A stretch of DNA of 64,000 nt, from assembly GCA_963835555.1 (NCBI GenBank), contig CAWIGC010000019.1, positions 1-64,000 on the forward strand. Direction: 5' to 3'. Shown here piece by piece: positions 44,541 through 51,840 of the stretch (the stretch's first letter is position 1; every line of letters begins with the position of its first letter). This stretch comes from Sulfopaludibacter sp963835555. GTDB taxonomy: Bacteria > Acidobacteriota > Terriglobia > Bryobacterales > Bryobacteraceae. The notes beneath the pieces were generated by a model that was not told the DNA's origin, did not search any database, and worked only from the letters and a program-made list of their open reading frames with translations. A program made the translations under genes and the position numbers.

Positions 44541-45391
44541 AGTATTGTCTTTCGATGCTTTCCGAGTTGGATGCCATGCTGACTGGAAAGGGCCGAGTAC
44601 TGATTGCGAGCGATTTCGACGGTACGCTTTGTCCCATCGCCGGTTCCCCCTCCGAAGTCCAGCTTGCGCCCGCAATGCTGGAGGTCCTGCGCCGCACCGC
44701 CGCTTGTCCGCGCCTCGGATTGGCCGTGATCAGCGGCCGTGCCTTGGCGGACATTCAATGCCGGGTACCCTTCAACATCTTTTTCGCTGGGAATCATGGG
44801 CTGGAGGTCGCCGGAGGCGGGCTGGCGTATAAGCACAGTGGAGCCCGGCAGCTTCGCTCCTACGTTGCCGACGCGTGCCGGATGCTCGCGGATACGACAC
44901 GGCAATGGCCGGGCGCGTGGATCGAGGATAAGGGGTTATCCGCGACTCTGCATTTCCGGCAAGTGGACCAGCGCCATCACAACCCGATGCTCTTTTCGAT
45001 GAGACGCTCGCTCGCAGGCCTCGGCTCGCGGCTGTCGTTGCGCGTGGGGAGGCGGGCTCTGGACATACGCCCCAAGGTTCAGTGGGACAAAGGAAATGCG
45101 CTGCAGTACCTGTTAGAAAAGGCCGGGCCGTTCGATGCGTGTGTTTGCCTGGGCGATGACCAGACCGATGAGTCCATGTTTCGGGCCAACAGCGGCCAGA
45201 TGAATATTCGCATTGGCAGTCCGGGCTCGCGAAGCGCAGCAACCCACTACCTTCTGGATCCGGCCGAAGTGGCCATTGTGTTGTCCCATATCGTAGACCT
45301 GTGTGCCGCCGGCACCCGCGGCGACTGGATCGACTACAGCCGGTCTGTGGGGGCGGGGGCCGCGGGAGACCTCACAGGCTTCCAGCGATGA
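44537..45391 (+). CDS. otsB: Trehalose-6-phosphate phosphatase
   Basis: From ATG 44537 the protein has 284 residues. The HAD motif LIASDFDGTLCPIAGSPSEV holds the nucleophilic Asp, LAVISGRALADIQ gives motif II, and CVCLGDDQTDESMFRANSG gives motif IV. The cap-domain start NIFFAGNHGLEVAGGG is also typical. It dephosphorylates trehalose-6-phosphate. It is intact although the coupled otsA is broken, so it lacks its usual substrate source unless another synthase exists. The stop is immediately followed by the left 21-bp repeat of the tRNA island. Confidence 0.88.
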   Translation: MKYCLSMLSELDAMLTGKGRVLIASDFDGTLCPIAGSPSEVQLAPAMLEVLRRTAACPRLGLAVISGRALADIQCRVPFNIFFAGNHGLEVAGGGLAYKHSGARQLRSYVADACRMLADTTRQWPGAWIEDKGLSATLHFRQVDQRHHNPMLFSMRRSLAGLGSRLSLRVGRRALDIRPKVQWDKGNALQYLLEKAGPFDACVCLGDDQTDESMFRANSGQMNIRIGSPGSRSAATHYLLDPAEVAIVLSHIVDLCAAGTRGDWIDYSRSVGAGAAGDLTGFQR

Positions 45392-45412
45392 TGGCGGAGG
45401 AAGAGGGATTCG
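45392..45412. repeat. Left attachment-like repeat of tRNA-Ser 3' end
   Basis: These 21 bases are identical to 47396-47416, which encode the CCA end, discriminator, 3' acceptor strand and part of the T arm of tRNA-Ser on the minus strand. Identity ends at the next base on both sides. It begins at the base after the otsB stop codon. Confidence 0.9.
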
Positions 45413-45537
45413 CCGGGCCGCGAGCCATGGAATACATGTAAGCTGTTGATTTTTCAATTGGCACAATTGGCATTGCGAACGCGGGTTTTGCGGCTTTGGA
45501 TTGCAAGCTCGCTACAGCACAACTCGTAAGGCCGCCG

Positions 45538-45889
45538 TCACAGCGGCAAACGCCGCATCTGGTTGATCCATTCCTCGGCCTCCGACACTTGCCAGATTAG
45601 CAGAAGATCCTCGACCACATCTCGGATTGGCATCTTGTCCGGGACCAGGATCATCCCTGGTGAGACCTGATGCTCTGTGAAATCCCCGAACCAGCCCGGC
45701 ATCGTCCTCACGTCGTGAGTGACGCATCACCCGGCCAAGCACCGCCCCGAGTTCCAGAACCTGAGGATCTTGCATGCGGTCGGGAATCACGTTCTGCGGC
45801 AACTCGAAATCGATCATCGGTTCGCGCAGCAGGAGGCCCGCGATCATCTTCTGCTTGAAGTTGGCGTCTGCCAGGAAGCGGACTTTCAA
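45538..45889 (-). pseudogene. DUF5615 PIN-like toxin, frameshifted
   Basis: A TTG start at 45889 overlaps the DUF433 stop. The first part, KVRFLADANFKQKMIAGLLL, then FELPQNVIPDRMQDPQVLEL and GAVLGRV, is a DUF5615 PIN-like start with the conserved ADANF motif. One extra base in the GTGATGCGTC region shifts the frame. The family continuation CVTHDVRTMPGWFGDFTEHQ, then VSPGMILVPDKMPIRDVVED and EAEEWINQMRRLPL, lies in the next frame and ends at 45538. The 352-bp length (3n+1) agrees with a single insertion. The lost half includes the conserved THD acidic residue. Confidence 0.85.
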
Positions 45890-46203
45890 GCTCGCCTTGG
45901 GGACGCCTGCTCTTTGGCCGCATGCAGCCGGGCTGCCAGCGATTCAGGCGGCACTGTTTGCGTCGTCTCGACATCGCTCCAAAGTCGCTCTTGATGGTTC
46001 AGGTACGTCTCTACTTCGTCCTTATGTTCGAGGTAGAACGTGATGGCACCGTAGATTCGTACAAGGGGACCGGCCAACGGAAAGGACCGCAGAATTCCTT
46101 CTGGAGATTCTCCGTCCTGGAAGGCGTGAATGATGCTATCAAGCGAAATCCGCGTACCGGCGATGTAAAAACCGCCCTCGCGCTGCTCAACGTACGTGCT
46201 CAT
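45886..46203 (-). CDS. DUF433 antitoxin-like protein
   Basis: From ATG 46203 the protein has 105 residues starting MSTYVEQREGGFYIAGTRIS; an in-frame ATG at 46218 would add five. LDSIIHAFQDGESPEGILRS and IYGAITFYLEHKDEVETYL complete the DUF433 winged-helix pattern. DUF433 genes often precede DUF5615 PIN-like genes as antitoxin and toxin, and here the stop overlaps the toxin start. The frame is intact, as in the other three modules of the window. Confidence 0.85.
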   Translation of the reverse strand: MSTYVEQREGGFYIAGTRISLDSIIHAFQDGESPEGILRSFPLAGPLVRIYGAITFYLEHKDEVETYLNHQERLWSDVETTQTVPPESLAARLHAAKEQASPRRA

Positions 46204-46437
46204 GCTGGCTAGACCCATTTTATCGCATGCGGCTCCTTAGGCAACGGCAACACGCTAACTCGTCGCAAAGGAACCTCGACCTTCTCGACTTTCCTTCCGC
46301 AGACAAGCGCAACATCAATCGATACGGTGTCTCGTAACGGCTCCTATGAGGGGTGCGTTCCTTCTGTAACCTTACAGATTCGTCATTGTGCCAGTCTTGG
46401 CAGAATGGGCAGAAATGCAGGGCTTGGGCACGGCGCT

Positions 46438-46932
46438 TCACTTTGCCATGGCGTCATCGATGAACGCTTCTGCCTTGGCGCAATCCTCCCGTTTGCCGCC
46501 GACGTAGCAAGGTGGCACGAACGACACCATTGCGCCAACAGATCCCTCGTACGCGTCCATCAGCATAATGGAATCGCGCCGATTGTCGGGTATTGGGCGC
46601 GTCATCGTCATTGTGACTTTGACGAAACAGCGCCCGTACTTCCGGCTGTAGTGCGCGACCCGGCCTTGGTGCAAATTAGGGCTGGGCCTTTCGTTCGGCA
46701 TAGAGTCAACCTTTGCGGTACAGTCCTTCATGCGCTGCCAATTGTCGGCTTCGGATGGGTGAAGCGATTGTGTGGTGGCCTGCGTGGTTGAGGTGGCAGT
46801 GTTGTCGGGATGACTACATGAGGACAGGAACGCAAGCATTAAGAGCGTGAGGCTAGCTAGTCCGCATCGCGAAAGTTGTCTTTGAGGTCGCTCTTCTTGA
46901 CTTCCCACATCATGTGCTTCGATTTGATCCAC
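46438..46932 (-). CDS. Putative lipoprotein of the tRNA island
   Basis: The frame has 164 residues from ATG 46932. A lipobox-like end is present in GLASLTLLMLAFLSSCSHPD. With the GTG start at about 46908 (VGSQEERPQRQLSRCG) the positively charged region sits closer to the hydrophobic core, which makes a better signal peptide. The mature part has a Thr-rich linker and a compact domain with four cysteines (MKDCTAK, YGRCFVKVTM, PPCYVGG, EDCAKA). No family is recognised. It overlaps the 3' end of the upstream hypothetical gene in another frame. Confidence 0.55.
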   Translation of the reverse strand: MDQIEAHDVGSQEERPQRQLSRCGLASLTLLMLAFLSSCSHPDNTATSTTQATTQSLHPSEADNWQRMKDCTAKVDSMPNERPSPNLHQGRVAHYSRKYGRCFVKVTMTMTRPIPDNRRDSIMLMDAYEGSVGAMVSFVPPCYVGGKREDCAKAEAFIDDAMAK

Positions 46933-47174
46933 TCAAGGCCATCACCGGGGGTTTGCTCCGGGGATCCCGAAAACCCGCCGATTGAGATGACGAACTCAAA
47001 GGTCATAGGATAGACCGCCTCGAAGTGTCCGTAGGAGAAGGACTCCCGAGAACTGCTTGAGGTCTTACGCGCCATCATCATTCGCTGGCCGCGAATCTGC
47101 TTCATCAGAAATTTTGGGCCAAACTTCTCTTTGATCTCTTCGCGCTCCGCGTCTGACAGTCGCTTGGATTGCAT
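46857..47174 (-). CDS. Hypothetical protein of the tRNA island
   Basis: The protein has 105 residues: MQSKRLSDAEREEIKEKFGP, then LMKQIRGQRMMMARKTSSSS, and a C-terminal half with FEFVISIGGFSGSPEQTPGD. It has no membrane helix and no motif I recognise. It lies directly downstream of the degraded XRE regulator and overlaps the lipoprotein frame by about 50-75 bp. Its base composition differs from the host genes, consistent with the island origin. Confidence 0.5.
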   Translation of the reverse strand: MQSKRLSDAEREEIKEKFGPKFLMKQIRGQRMMMARKTSSSSRESFSYGHFEAVYPMTFEFVISIGGFSGSPEQTPGDGLEWIKSKHMMWEVKKSDLKDNFRDAD

Positions 47175-47183
47175 ACCCTCTTA

Positions 47184-47370
47184 TTATTGCCCGATGTTCG
47201 GACTACCAGTTGTCGCAACAATAACGATGGTTTGCCGCGACGGCTTGCGATCACCGTTCTCCAGCCTGTAGACGCTGACATGGCCGTTGCGCAGCGAGCA
47301 GCCGAGTGCGGCAGCGAACTCGCGCGCGGACATTCCCAAAGATCGCGGAGCGAGCGGATTTGCGAGGGGT
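47184..47370 (-). pseudogene. XRE-type helix-turn-helix regulator remnant
   Basis: On the minus strand AREFAAALGCSLRNGHVSVY followed by RLENGDRKPSRQTIVIVATT ends at a TAA at 47184-47186, an XRE-type HTH with the usual YRLENGxRxPS recognition pattern. The preceding helix, QIRSLRDLWEC, is in a different frame, so at least one indel separates them. No complete start can be assigned. It lies about 20 bp inside the right end of the tRNA island, where an element's control gene might be expected. Confidence 0.5.
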
Positions 47371-47395
47371 CATGGCAGTCGCAAAGGAGACGTCG

Positions 47396-47416
47396 TGGCG
47401 GAGGAAGAGGGATTCG
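47396..47416. repeat. Right attachment-like repeat within tRNA-Ser
   Basis: This is the 3' terminal 21 bp of the tRNA-Ser gene, identical to 45392-45412. Its position at the tRNA 3' end is the preferred crossover site of many tyrosine recombinases. Confidence 0.9.
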
Positions 47417-47485
47417 AACCCCCGTGCGAGTCGCCCCGCAAACGGTTTTCAAGACCGCCGGTTTCAACCACTCACCCATTCCTCC
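47396..47485 (-). tRNA. tRNA-Ser (anticodon UGA), CCA encoded
   Basis: Read on the minus strand the gene starts GGAGGAA at 47485 and ends TTCCTCC-G-CCA at 47396, giving a 7-bp acceptor stem and an encoded CCA. The anticodon loop CTTGAAA sits in a 5-bp stem (CGGTC/GACCG region), giving anticodon TGA (UCA codons). The long variable arm expected for tRNA-Ser and the GGTTCGAATCC T loop are present. The 90-nt length fits. Its 3' 21 bases are duplicated at 45392-45412. Confidence 0.97.
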
Positions 47486-47525
47486 GCACCCCTCTATTAT
47501 AGGCATCGCATCGGCGGGAGCGGGA

Positions 47526-48125
47526 TCAAGCTTCGTCGCGGCGGCGGAGCAGGCGGTCGAGCTTGCCGTTGAGTTCGGCCAGTTGATGCATGACCGCTTC
47601 GTGTTCGATCTTTTCGACGGGCGGCATTTTGCGCTGGATATAGAAGGTTCCGCCCGGTTCCAGGACGCAGCGCTCGACCTCCTCCAGTCCATCGAATCCC
47701 TGGCGGTGAAGGACGGTCATCAGTTCCGTGCGCGTGAGCAACTCTTTGGCGAGCTCGTGCTTCAAGAGGCGGCCATGTTCCACCAGGGTAGTGGGCTTGC
47801 CTTCGAAAATCTGGTCGAGGCGGCGGTGGCGGAACAGGAAGCGGACCACCAGGTAGTTGATGCCCAGCAGGGTGAATGCGCCGATGAGGCCGCCGGAGAG
47901 GGAATTGTCGTTGCCGATGATGGCGTTCTGGACGGTGTTGGAGAGCGACAGCAGCACCACCAGGTCGAACGGATTCAATTGGGCCAGCTCGCGTTTGCCG
48001 AAGGCGCGGAGCAGCACCACTAAGAAAACATATACGATGACGGGCCGGATGATCTTCTCCAGGACGGGCGTTCCGACCGCAAAAATATCGTGCCACATGG
48101 TGCTTGAAATCAGCCACTGGGACAT
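47526..48125 (-). CDS. DUF421 (YetF-like) membrane protein
   Basis: From ATG 48125 the protein has 199 residues (MSQWLISSTMWHDIFAVGTP); GGGAGG lies about 12 bases upstream and the longer frame from 48230 is not conserved. Three membrane helices cover the first half. FGKRELAQLNPFDLVVLLSL is the hallmark of DUF421, followed by a cytoplasmic domain with RTELMTVLHRQGFDGLEEVE. YetF-like proteins affect membrane or spore properties, with no known biochemical activity. The C terminus is a short coiled segment (LAELNGKLDRLLRRRDE). It lies close to the tRNA-Ser gene on the same strand. Confidence 0.85.
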   Translation of the reverse strand: MSQWLISSTMWHDIFAVGTPVLEKIIRPVIVYVFLVVLLRAFGKRELAQLNPFDLVVLLSLSNTVQNAIIGNDNSLSGGLIGAFTLLGINYLVVRFLFRHRRLDQIFEGKPTTLVEHGRLLKHELAKELLTRTELMTVLHRQGFDGLEEVERCVLEPGGTFYIQRKMPPVEKIEHEAVMHQLAELNGKLDRLLRRRDEA

Positions 48126-48363
48126 TCGTTGAATTCCTCCCAACAGCCGATTATCGCGGATCTGTTGAAAGACTGTGGAAATTCCTGGAAGAACAAGGAG
48201 AACCGATTGCGGGGCTTGACACCAAAGCACTTGGCGACGCGATGCGGGCGGCCGTAGCGCGCGGGTTTATCCGCAGGGTAAGCAGCAGAAAACAGGAGGC
48301 GAGATTTGGGTGCGCGCGATCCCCGGCGAAACGTTAAGCTAGGTCATTCGGGCTATTTCCGTC

Positions 48364-49731
48364 ATGGACGCAATCGAAAAAGGTTTACCGGTCAATGTGG
48401 ATGCCGAGCGCTTCGTGCTGGGCTCTATTCTTTTGGACGACAGCCTGTTTATTCAGGCCGCGGGCACGTTGGAGGCCGACGACTTCAGCCTGGAGAAGCA
48501 CCGGCGCATCTTTCGGCGCATGGGCGACCTGCAGGAGCGCAACGAAAAGATAGACCGCATCACAGTGGCCAACGAGTTGATGAAGTTCAGCGAACTGGAA
48601 GCCTGCGACGGCTTGAGCTACCTGGTCTCGCTGGACGACGGGCTGCCGCAGATTCCCAACCTGGACAGCTACATTCGTATCGTCAAGGACAAGGCGGTGC
48701 TGCGGCGGATCATTTTCGCGTCGCAGAACATGATGAACCGCTGCCTGATGGGCGAAGAGGAGCCGGGCGAGATTCTGGCCGGCGCCGAGGAGACGCTGCT
48801 CAAGCTGGGCGAGGCGCGGGTAAAGACCGGACTGGTGACGCCGCACCAGATTCTGCAAGACTACGAGGGCGGCATCAACGCGTTCCTTGACCCGAGCAAG
48901 CGCATCAAGGGCATCAGCACCGGTTTCACCAAGCTGGACGAAATGACGGGCGGCCTGCACGGGGGGGATCTGTTTATTATCGCGGCGCGGCCTTCGATGG
49001 GGAAGACGGCCTTCGCGCTGAACATCGCGCAGCACGTGGCGCTGAAGTTGAAACAGACATGCGCCATTTTCAGCCTGGAAATGTCCAAGGAATCGCTGCT
49101 TACCCGTATGCTGTGCGCGACGGCGCGGGTGGACAGCCAGCGTTTCCGCGCGGGCTACCTGACGCAGGAGGAGCGGCGCAAACTGAATCACGGACTGCAC
49201 GAACTAGCGGAAGCGCCGTTGTATATCGACGATTCCCCGGGGCTGCACCTGATGGACATGCATGCGAAACTGCGGCGCCTGGGGGCGGAGCGCCAGACCT
49301 CCGGCAACAAGCTGGGCCTGGTGATTGTGGACTATTTGCAACTGATGACGGGGCGCGGCCGTTTTGAGAATCGCAATCAGGAAGTGAGCGCGCTTTCCCG
49401 CGGCATGAAGCTGCTGGGGAAGGAAATGAATGTGCCGATGATGGTGCTTTCGCAGTTGAGCCGCGCGGTGGAAACGCGGCAGGGCGACCACCGGCCGCAG
49501 CTCAGCGACCTTCGCGAAAGCGGTTCGATCGAGCAAGACGCCGACGTGGTGGGTTTCATCTTCCGCGAGGAAGTTTACAATCGGGATCGCGAAGACCTGC
49601 GCGGGCTGGCGGAGTTCATTGTGGCGAAGCAGCGCAACGGTCCGGTGGGCACGGTGAACATGGTGTTTCTGCACGCACAGACGAAATTCGAAAACCGGGC
49701 GGAAGACACCGGGGAGTTGCCGGAGGAGTAA
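48364..49731 (+). CDS. dnaB: Replicative DNA helicase DnaB
   Basis: The protein has 455 residues. The N-terminal domain includes NVDAERFVLGSILLDDSLFI, the linker follows, and the RecA-like core has the Walker A region LFIIAARPSMGKTAFALNIA near residue 200, Walker B LGLVIVDYLQLMTG, and QLSDLRESGSIEQDADVVGF near the DnaB arginine finger region. It unwinds DNA at the replication fork and interacts with primase. The upstream 230 bp contain no confident gene, although a short plus-strand frame (48137-48337) may be a remnant. Confidence 0.96.
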   Translation: MDAIEKGLPVNVDAERFVLGSILLDDSLFIQAAGTLEADDFSLEKHRRIFRRMGDLQERNEKIDRITVANELMKFSELEACDGLSYLVSLDDGLPQIPNLDSYIRIVKDKAVLRRIIFASQNMMNRCLMGEEEPGEILAGAEETLLKLGEARVKTGLVTPHQILQDYEGGINAFLDPSKRIKGISTGFTKLDEMTGGLHGGDLFIIAARPSMGKTAFALNIAQHVALKLKQTCAIFSLEMSKESLLTRMLCATARVDSQRFRAGYLTQEERRKLNHGLHELAEAPLYIDDSPGLHLMDMHAKLRRLGAERQTSGNKLGLVIVDYLQLMTGRGRFENRNQEVSALSRGMKLLGKEMNVPMMVLSQLSRAVETRQGDHRPQLSDLRESGSIEQDADVVGFIFREEVYNRDREDLRGLAEFIVAKQRNGPVGTVNMVFLHAQTKFENRAEDTGELPEE

Positions 49732-49744
49732 GGGCTCGGGGGCA

Positions 49745-50341
49745 CTACGTGCGTGACGCGTGGAGTTCGGCGGCAAGGAAGGCCGCGGTGCGGATCTGGT
49801 CGCGCAGTGTGCTGTACTTGACGGACTCGGCGGCGGCGCGGATGCGCCCGGTTTCGGCTGGAGTAATGGGACGGGTGTAGCGGTCGGTGCGCTCGCGGTA
49901 GGAATAGCCGGCGTAGGCGATGGCGCCCTCGCTCACCACCGCCATGAGACGATCCCAAAAGGTCTGGCGCTGGAAGAGAGACTTTTGCGTAACGGCTTCG
50001 CGGGGAATTTCGATGGCGCTGCGTCCGCCGCGGAGGATCACCTTGACGCAGGCGGCGGAGGCGAACGGGCGTGTGGGATCGGGATCGGGAAAGGCGGCCA
50101 GCAAGGCGCGCAGGCTTTCGGCGTCCTGCTCCCAGCCGGCCCAGCGGAATCGCGAGGCGCCGCTTACCAGCGAGCCGCGGAGCAGCAGTTCGCGGATGCG
50201 GGCCTCATCTTTTCCGGTGATGCCGAGCATGTGCTCGACCAGGTCGCGGATGGGCATTTCCTGCACGACTACGGGAGTGAGAGAGATGGACTCGGCGGCT
50301 TCGGAGCTCAACTTCACCCGGACGGTGTGCGGTAACGCCAT
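49745..50341 (-). CDS. Hypothetical protein
   Basis: The protein has 198 residues, starting MALPHTVRVKLSSEAAESIS. Features are an early segment MPIRDLVEHMLGITGKDEAR, a middle basic stretch, and RLMAVVSEGAIAYAGYSYRE near residue 130. It has no signal peptide, clear membrane helix or catalytic motif. It converges on dnaB (14 bp between ends) and diverges from the small gene at 50369 with only 27 bp between starts. Codon usage matches its neighbours, so it is likely a real core gene, but no family is recognised. Confidence 0.65.
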   Translation of the reverse strand: MALPHTVRVKLSSEAAESISLTPVVVQEMPIRDLVEHMLGITGKDEARIRELLLRGSLVSGASRFRWAGWEQDAESLRALLAAFPDPDPTRPFASAACVKVILRGGRSAIEIPREAVTQKSLFQRQTFWDRLMAVVSEGAIAYAGYSYRERTDRYTRPITPAETGRIRAAAESVKYSTLRDQIRTAAFLAAELHASRT

Positions 50342-50368
50342 GGTTTGATTTCACGCTAGCATAAGTCC

Positions 50369-50644
50369 GTGACGCCTCTGGAAAAAGTGCTGGCGGAAAC
50401 GCGGCGGTACGATCATGCTCTGCTGGATTTTTCCGCGCGCGAGCATAACGGCACGGTCGAACTGGTGATTACGATGAAGAATCGCGGCCTGGGTCTGCAC
50501 ACCTACTACGCGCCGGTACACGAGCGCGACATCGAGCATCCACAGTTCGCCTGGACGTTTCAACGCTACCTGTACGATTGCATGCACGATTACCTTGTGG
50601 AGATGTTCCTCCATACGCCGCAGAGCCGGGACGAGCGCGCATGA
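50369..50644 (+). CDS. Small hypothetical protein coupled to MidA-like gene
   Basis: The protein has 91 residues from a GTG at 50369. It reads TPLEKVLAETRRYDHALLDF, then VELVITMKNRGLGLHTYYAP and TFQRYLYDCMHDYLVEMFLH. The fold is probably mixed alpha/beta and cytoplasmic. The stop overlaps the start of the methyltransferase gene (ATGA), so the two are translated together. The family is not recognised. Confidence 0.7.
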   Translation: MTPLEKVLAETRRYDHALLDFSAREHNGTVELVITMKNRGLGLHTYYAPVHERDIEHPQFAWTFQRYLYDCMHDYLVEMFLHTPQSRDERA

Positions 50645-51609
50645 CGGCGGCGGGCGAGCTGCTGGCGGCGGAGATCCGGCGCGACGGGCCGATTCCGTTC
50701 CGCCGCTTCATGGAGGTGGCGCTGTACCATCCGGAGCACGGATACTACCGGCGGTCTCGCGACCCATTCGGCAAGGCAGGCGACTTCTTCACGGCGGAGC
50801 AGGTGCAGCCGGTCTTCGGAGCGCTGATGGCGGCGCGTGTGCGGCAACTCTGGCGAGGCATGGGCGAACCGGAAGGGTTCACCGTGGTGGAACCCGGCGC
50901 GGGACGGCGCGAGATGGCGGAGGCGTTCGCGGAGTGGCGCTACGTTCCGATCGATCTGGATTTCGGGGAACTACCGGAAGGGTTCGAAGGCGTGGTGTTC
51001 GCCAATGAGTTTTTCGACGCGCTTCCGGTGGAGGCCGCGGTGTTCACGGGCGGCGAGTTCCGCGAGCGGCGGGTGGCGCTGGCCGGAGACGCGTTCGTCT
51101 GGAGCGAAGGGGGCAAGGTCACAAGCGAAGTGGAGCATTACCTGCGCCGCTGGTTTCCGCCGCCGGAAGAGGGCCGCTGCTACGAAGCCAATCTGAGCGC
51201 TCTGGAGTGGATGGAACGTTTGGGACGATCGTTACGCAACGGTTATCTGTTAACTATCGATTATGGTTTCACGCGGCGGGAGTCCGTACGGTTCCCAGCG
51301 GGAACCCTGATGGGATACCGGCGGCACACGGCGCGTGAGAACGTGATGGAAGATCCGGGCGAGAGCGACATCACCGCGCATGTGAACTTCAGCGCACTCG
51401 AAGAGTCGGGTGTGGAGAGCGGACTGGTAACGGAGCGCTTCGAAACTCTGGCGCAGACTATTTTGGCTGCCGGTGAAGCGGATCAGTTTGCGGCGGTGTT
51501 GGCGGCGGGAGAACCGGCGGAGGAGTTGCGACGCCGGATGCAACTCAAGACGCTGCTGTTCGGGATGGGCGAGACGTTTCGCGTGCTCTTGCAGAGGAAG
51601 CGGCCCTGA
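50641..51609 (+). CDS. MidA/NDUFAF7-like SAM-dependent methyltransferase
   Basis: From ATG 50641 the protein has 322 residues; the open frame from 50578 overlaps the preceding gene and was not used. IRRDGPIPFRRFMEVALYHP and HGYYRRSRDPFGKAGDFFTA are the conserved beginning of the PF02636 family. VVEPGAGRREMAEAF is SAM motif I, and VVFANEFFDALPVEAAVFTG the following motif. The eukaryotic relative methylates an arginine in respiratory complex I. The bacterial substrate is unknown. It is coupled to the 91-residue gene upstream. Confidence 0.88.
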   Translation: MTAAGELLAAEIRRDGPIPFRRFMEVALYHPEHGYYRRSRDPFGKAGDFFTAEQVQPVFGALMAARVRQLWRGMGEPEGFTVVEPGAGRREMAEAFAEWRYVPIDLDFGELPEGFEGVVFANEFFDALPVEAAVFTGGEFRERRVALAGDAFVWSEGGKVTSEVEHYLRRWFPPPEEGRCYEANLSALEWMERLGRSLRNGYLLTIDYGFTRRESVRFPAGTLMGYRRHTARENVMEDPGESDITAHVNFSALEESGVESGLVTERFETLAQTILAAGEADQFAAVLAAGEPAEELRRRMQLKTLLFGMGETFRVLLQRKRP

Positions 51610-51655
51610 TTGGGCGGGGGAGGAAAACCGGAGGGAAAAGCCCGAAACAATGAAA

Positions 51656-51678
51656 AAGGCCCCGAAAACCGGGGCCTT
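51656..51678 (-). terminator. Rho-independent terminator of the lysine-rich peptide gene
   Basis: AAGGCCCCG (51656-51664) pairs perfectly with CGGGGCCTT (51670-51678) around a 5-nt loop. Read on the minus strand the stem is followed by a run of five T (51653-51657, partly within the stem). The plus strand has no U-tract after the stem, so it belongs to the minus-strand gene at 51723-51785, about 45 bp beyond its stop. Confidence 0.8.
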
Positions 51679-51722
51679 GGAGTGGAACCTTTGTGCCAGC
51701 CCTTCTTCAGGGCGCGCCCAAG

Positions 51723-51785
51723 CTACTTCTTTTTCTTCGGAGCAGCCTTTTTCTTGGGGGCGGCTTTCTTCGTTGCGCTCTTCAT
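51723..51785 (-). CDS. 20-residue lysine/alanine/proline-rich basic peptide
   Basis: The peptide reads MKSATKKAAPKKKAAPKKKK. The gene is supported by its signals rather than homology: a strong promoter (-35 TTGACT, 17-bp spacing, -10 TATATA at 51841-51869), GGGAGA 8 bases before the ATG, and a good intrinsic terminator. Ten of 20 residues are Lys, and the AAPKKK unit is repeated, as in histone H1-like tails of bacteria. It may bind nucleic acid or other polyanions. At this length the annotation pipeline of most genomes would miss it. The alternative is a structured small RNA with a chance frame. Confidence 0.6.
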   Translation of the reverse strand: MKSATKKAAPKKKAAPKKKK

Positions 51786-51811
51786 CGATTGATTCTCCCT
51801 AACATCAAATT

Positions 51812-51831
51812 TTGCGATTCAAAAATCGCAA
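51812..51831 (-). promoter_or_regulatory. Perfect 8-bp hairpin in the 5' leader of the basic-peptide gene
   Basis: TTGCGATT (51812-51819) and AATCGCAA (51824-51831) form a perfect stem around a 4-nt loop. It starts close to the expected transcription start and lies 13 bp before the ribosome-binding site. It may stabilise the 5' end of the transcript or be a protein-binding dyad. Confidence 0.5.
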
Positions 51832-51840
51832 TGTGATTCA

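Larger units (their letters stand above)
45392..47416. mobile_element. 2-kb tRNA-Ser-bounded integrative island remnant, no integrase
   Basis: A perfect 21-bp repeat of the tRNA-Ser 3' end (47396-47416) is present at 45392-45412, the classic scar of site-specific integration into a tRNA gene. Between the repeats lie a DUF433 antitoxin with a broken DUF5615 toxin, a putative lipoprotein, a hypothetical gene and a degraded XRE-type regulator. The segment is visibly more AT-rich than its flanks. No integrase or excisionase is recognisable, so the element is either degraded or was mobilised in trans. Recombination between the repeats would excise about 2.0 kb and leave the tRNA intact beside otsB. 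Confidence 0.78.

Noticed and set aside
46220..46441. 73-residue minus-strand frame with a CPFC motif
   Set aside because: Only one Cys pair is well placed, and the rest is Arg-rich without family pattern. It is likely chance coding in the island's spacer.
48137..48344. Possible short gene before dnaB (GSVERLWKFLEEQGEPIAGL and, in another frame, GGEIWVRAIPGETLS)
   Set aside because: Two frames each look partly protein-like, but no start or family can be assigned. It is at most a remnant.
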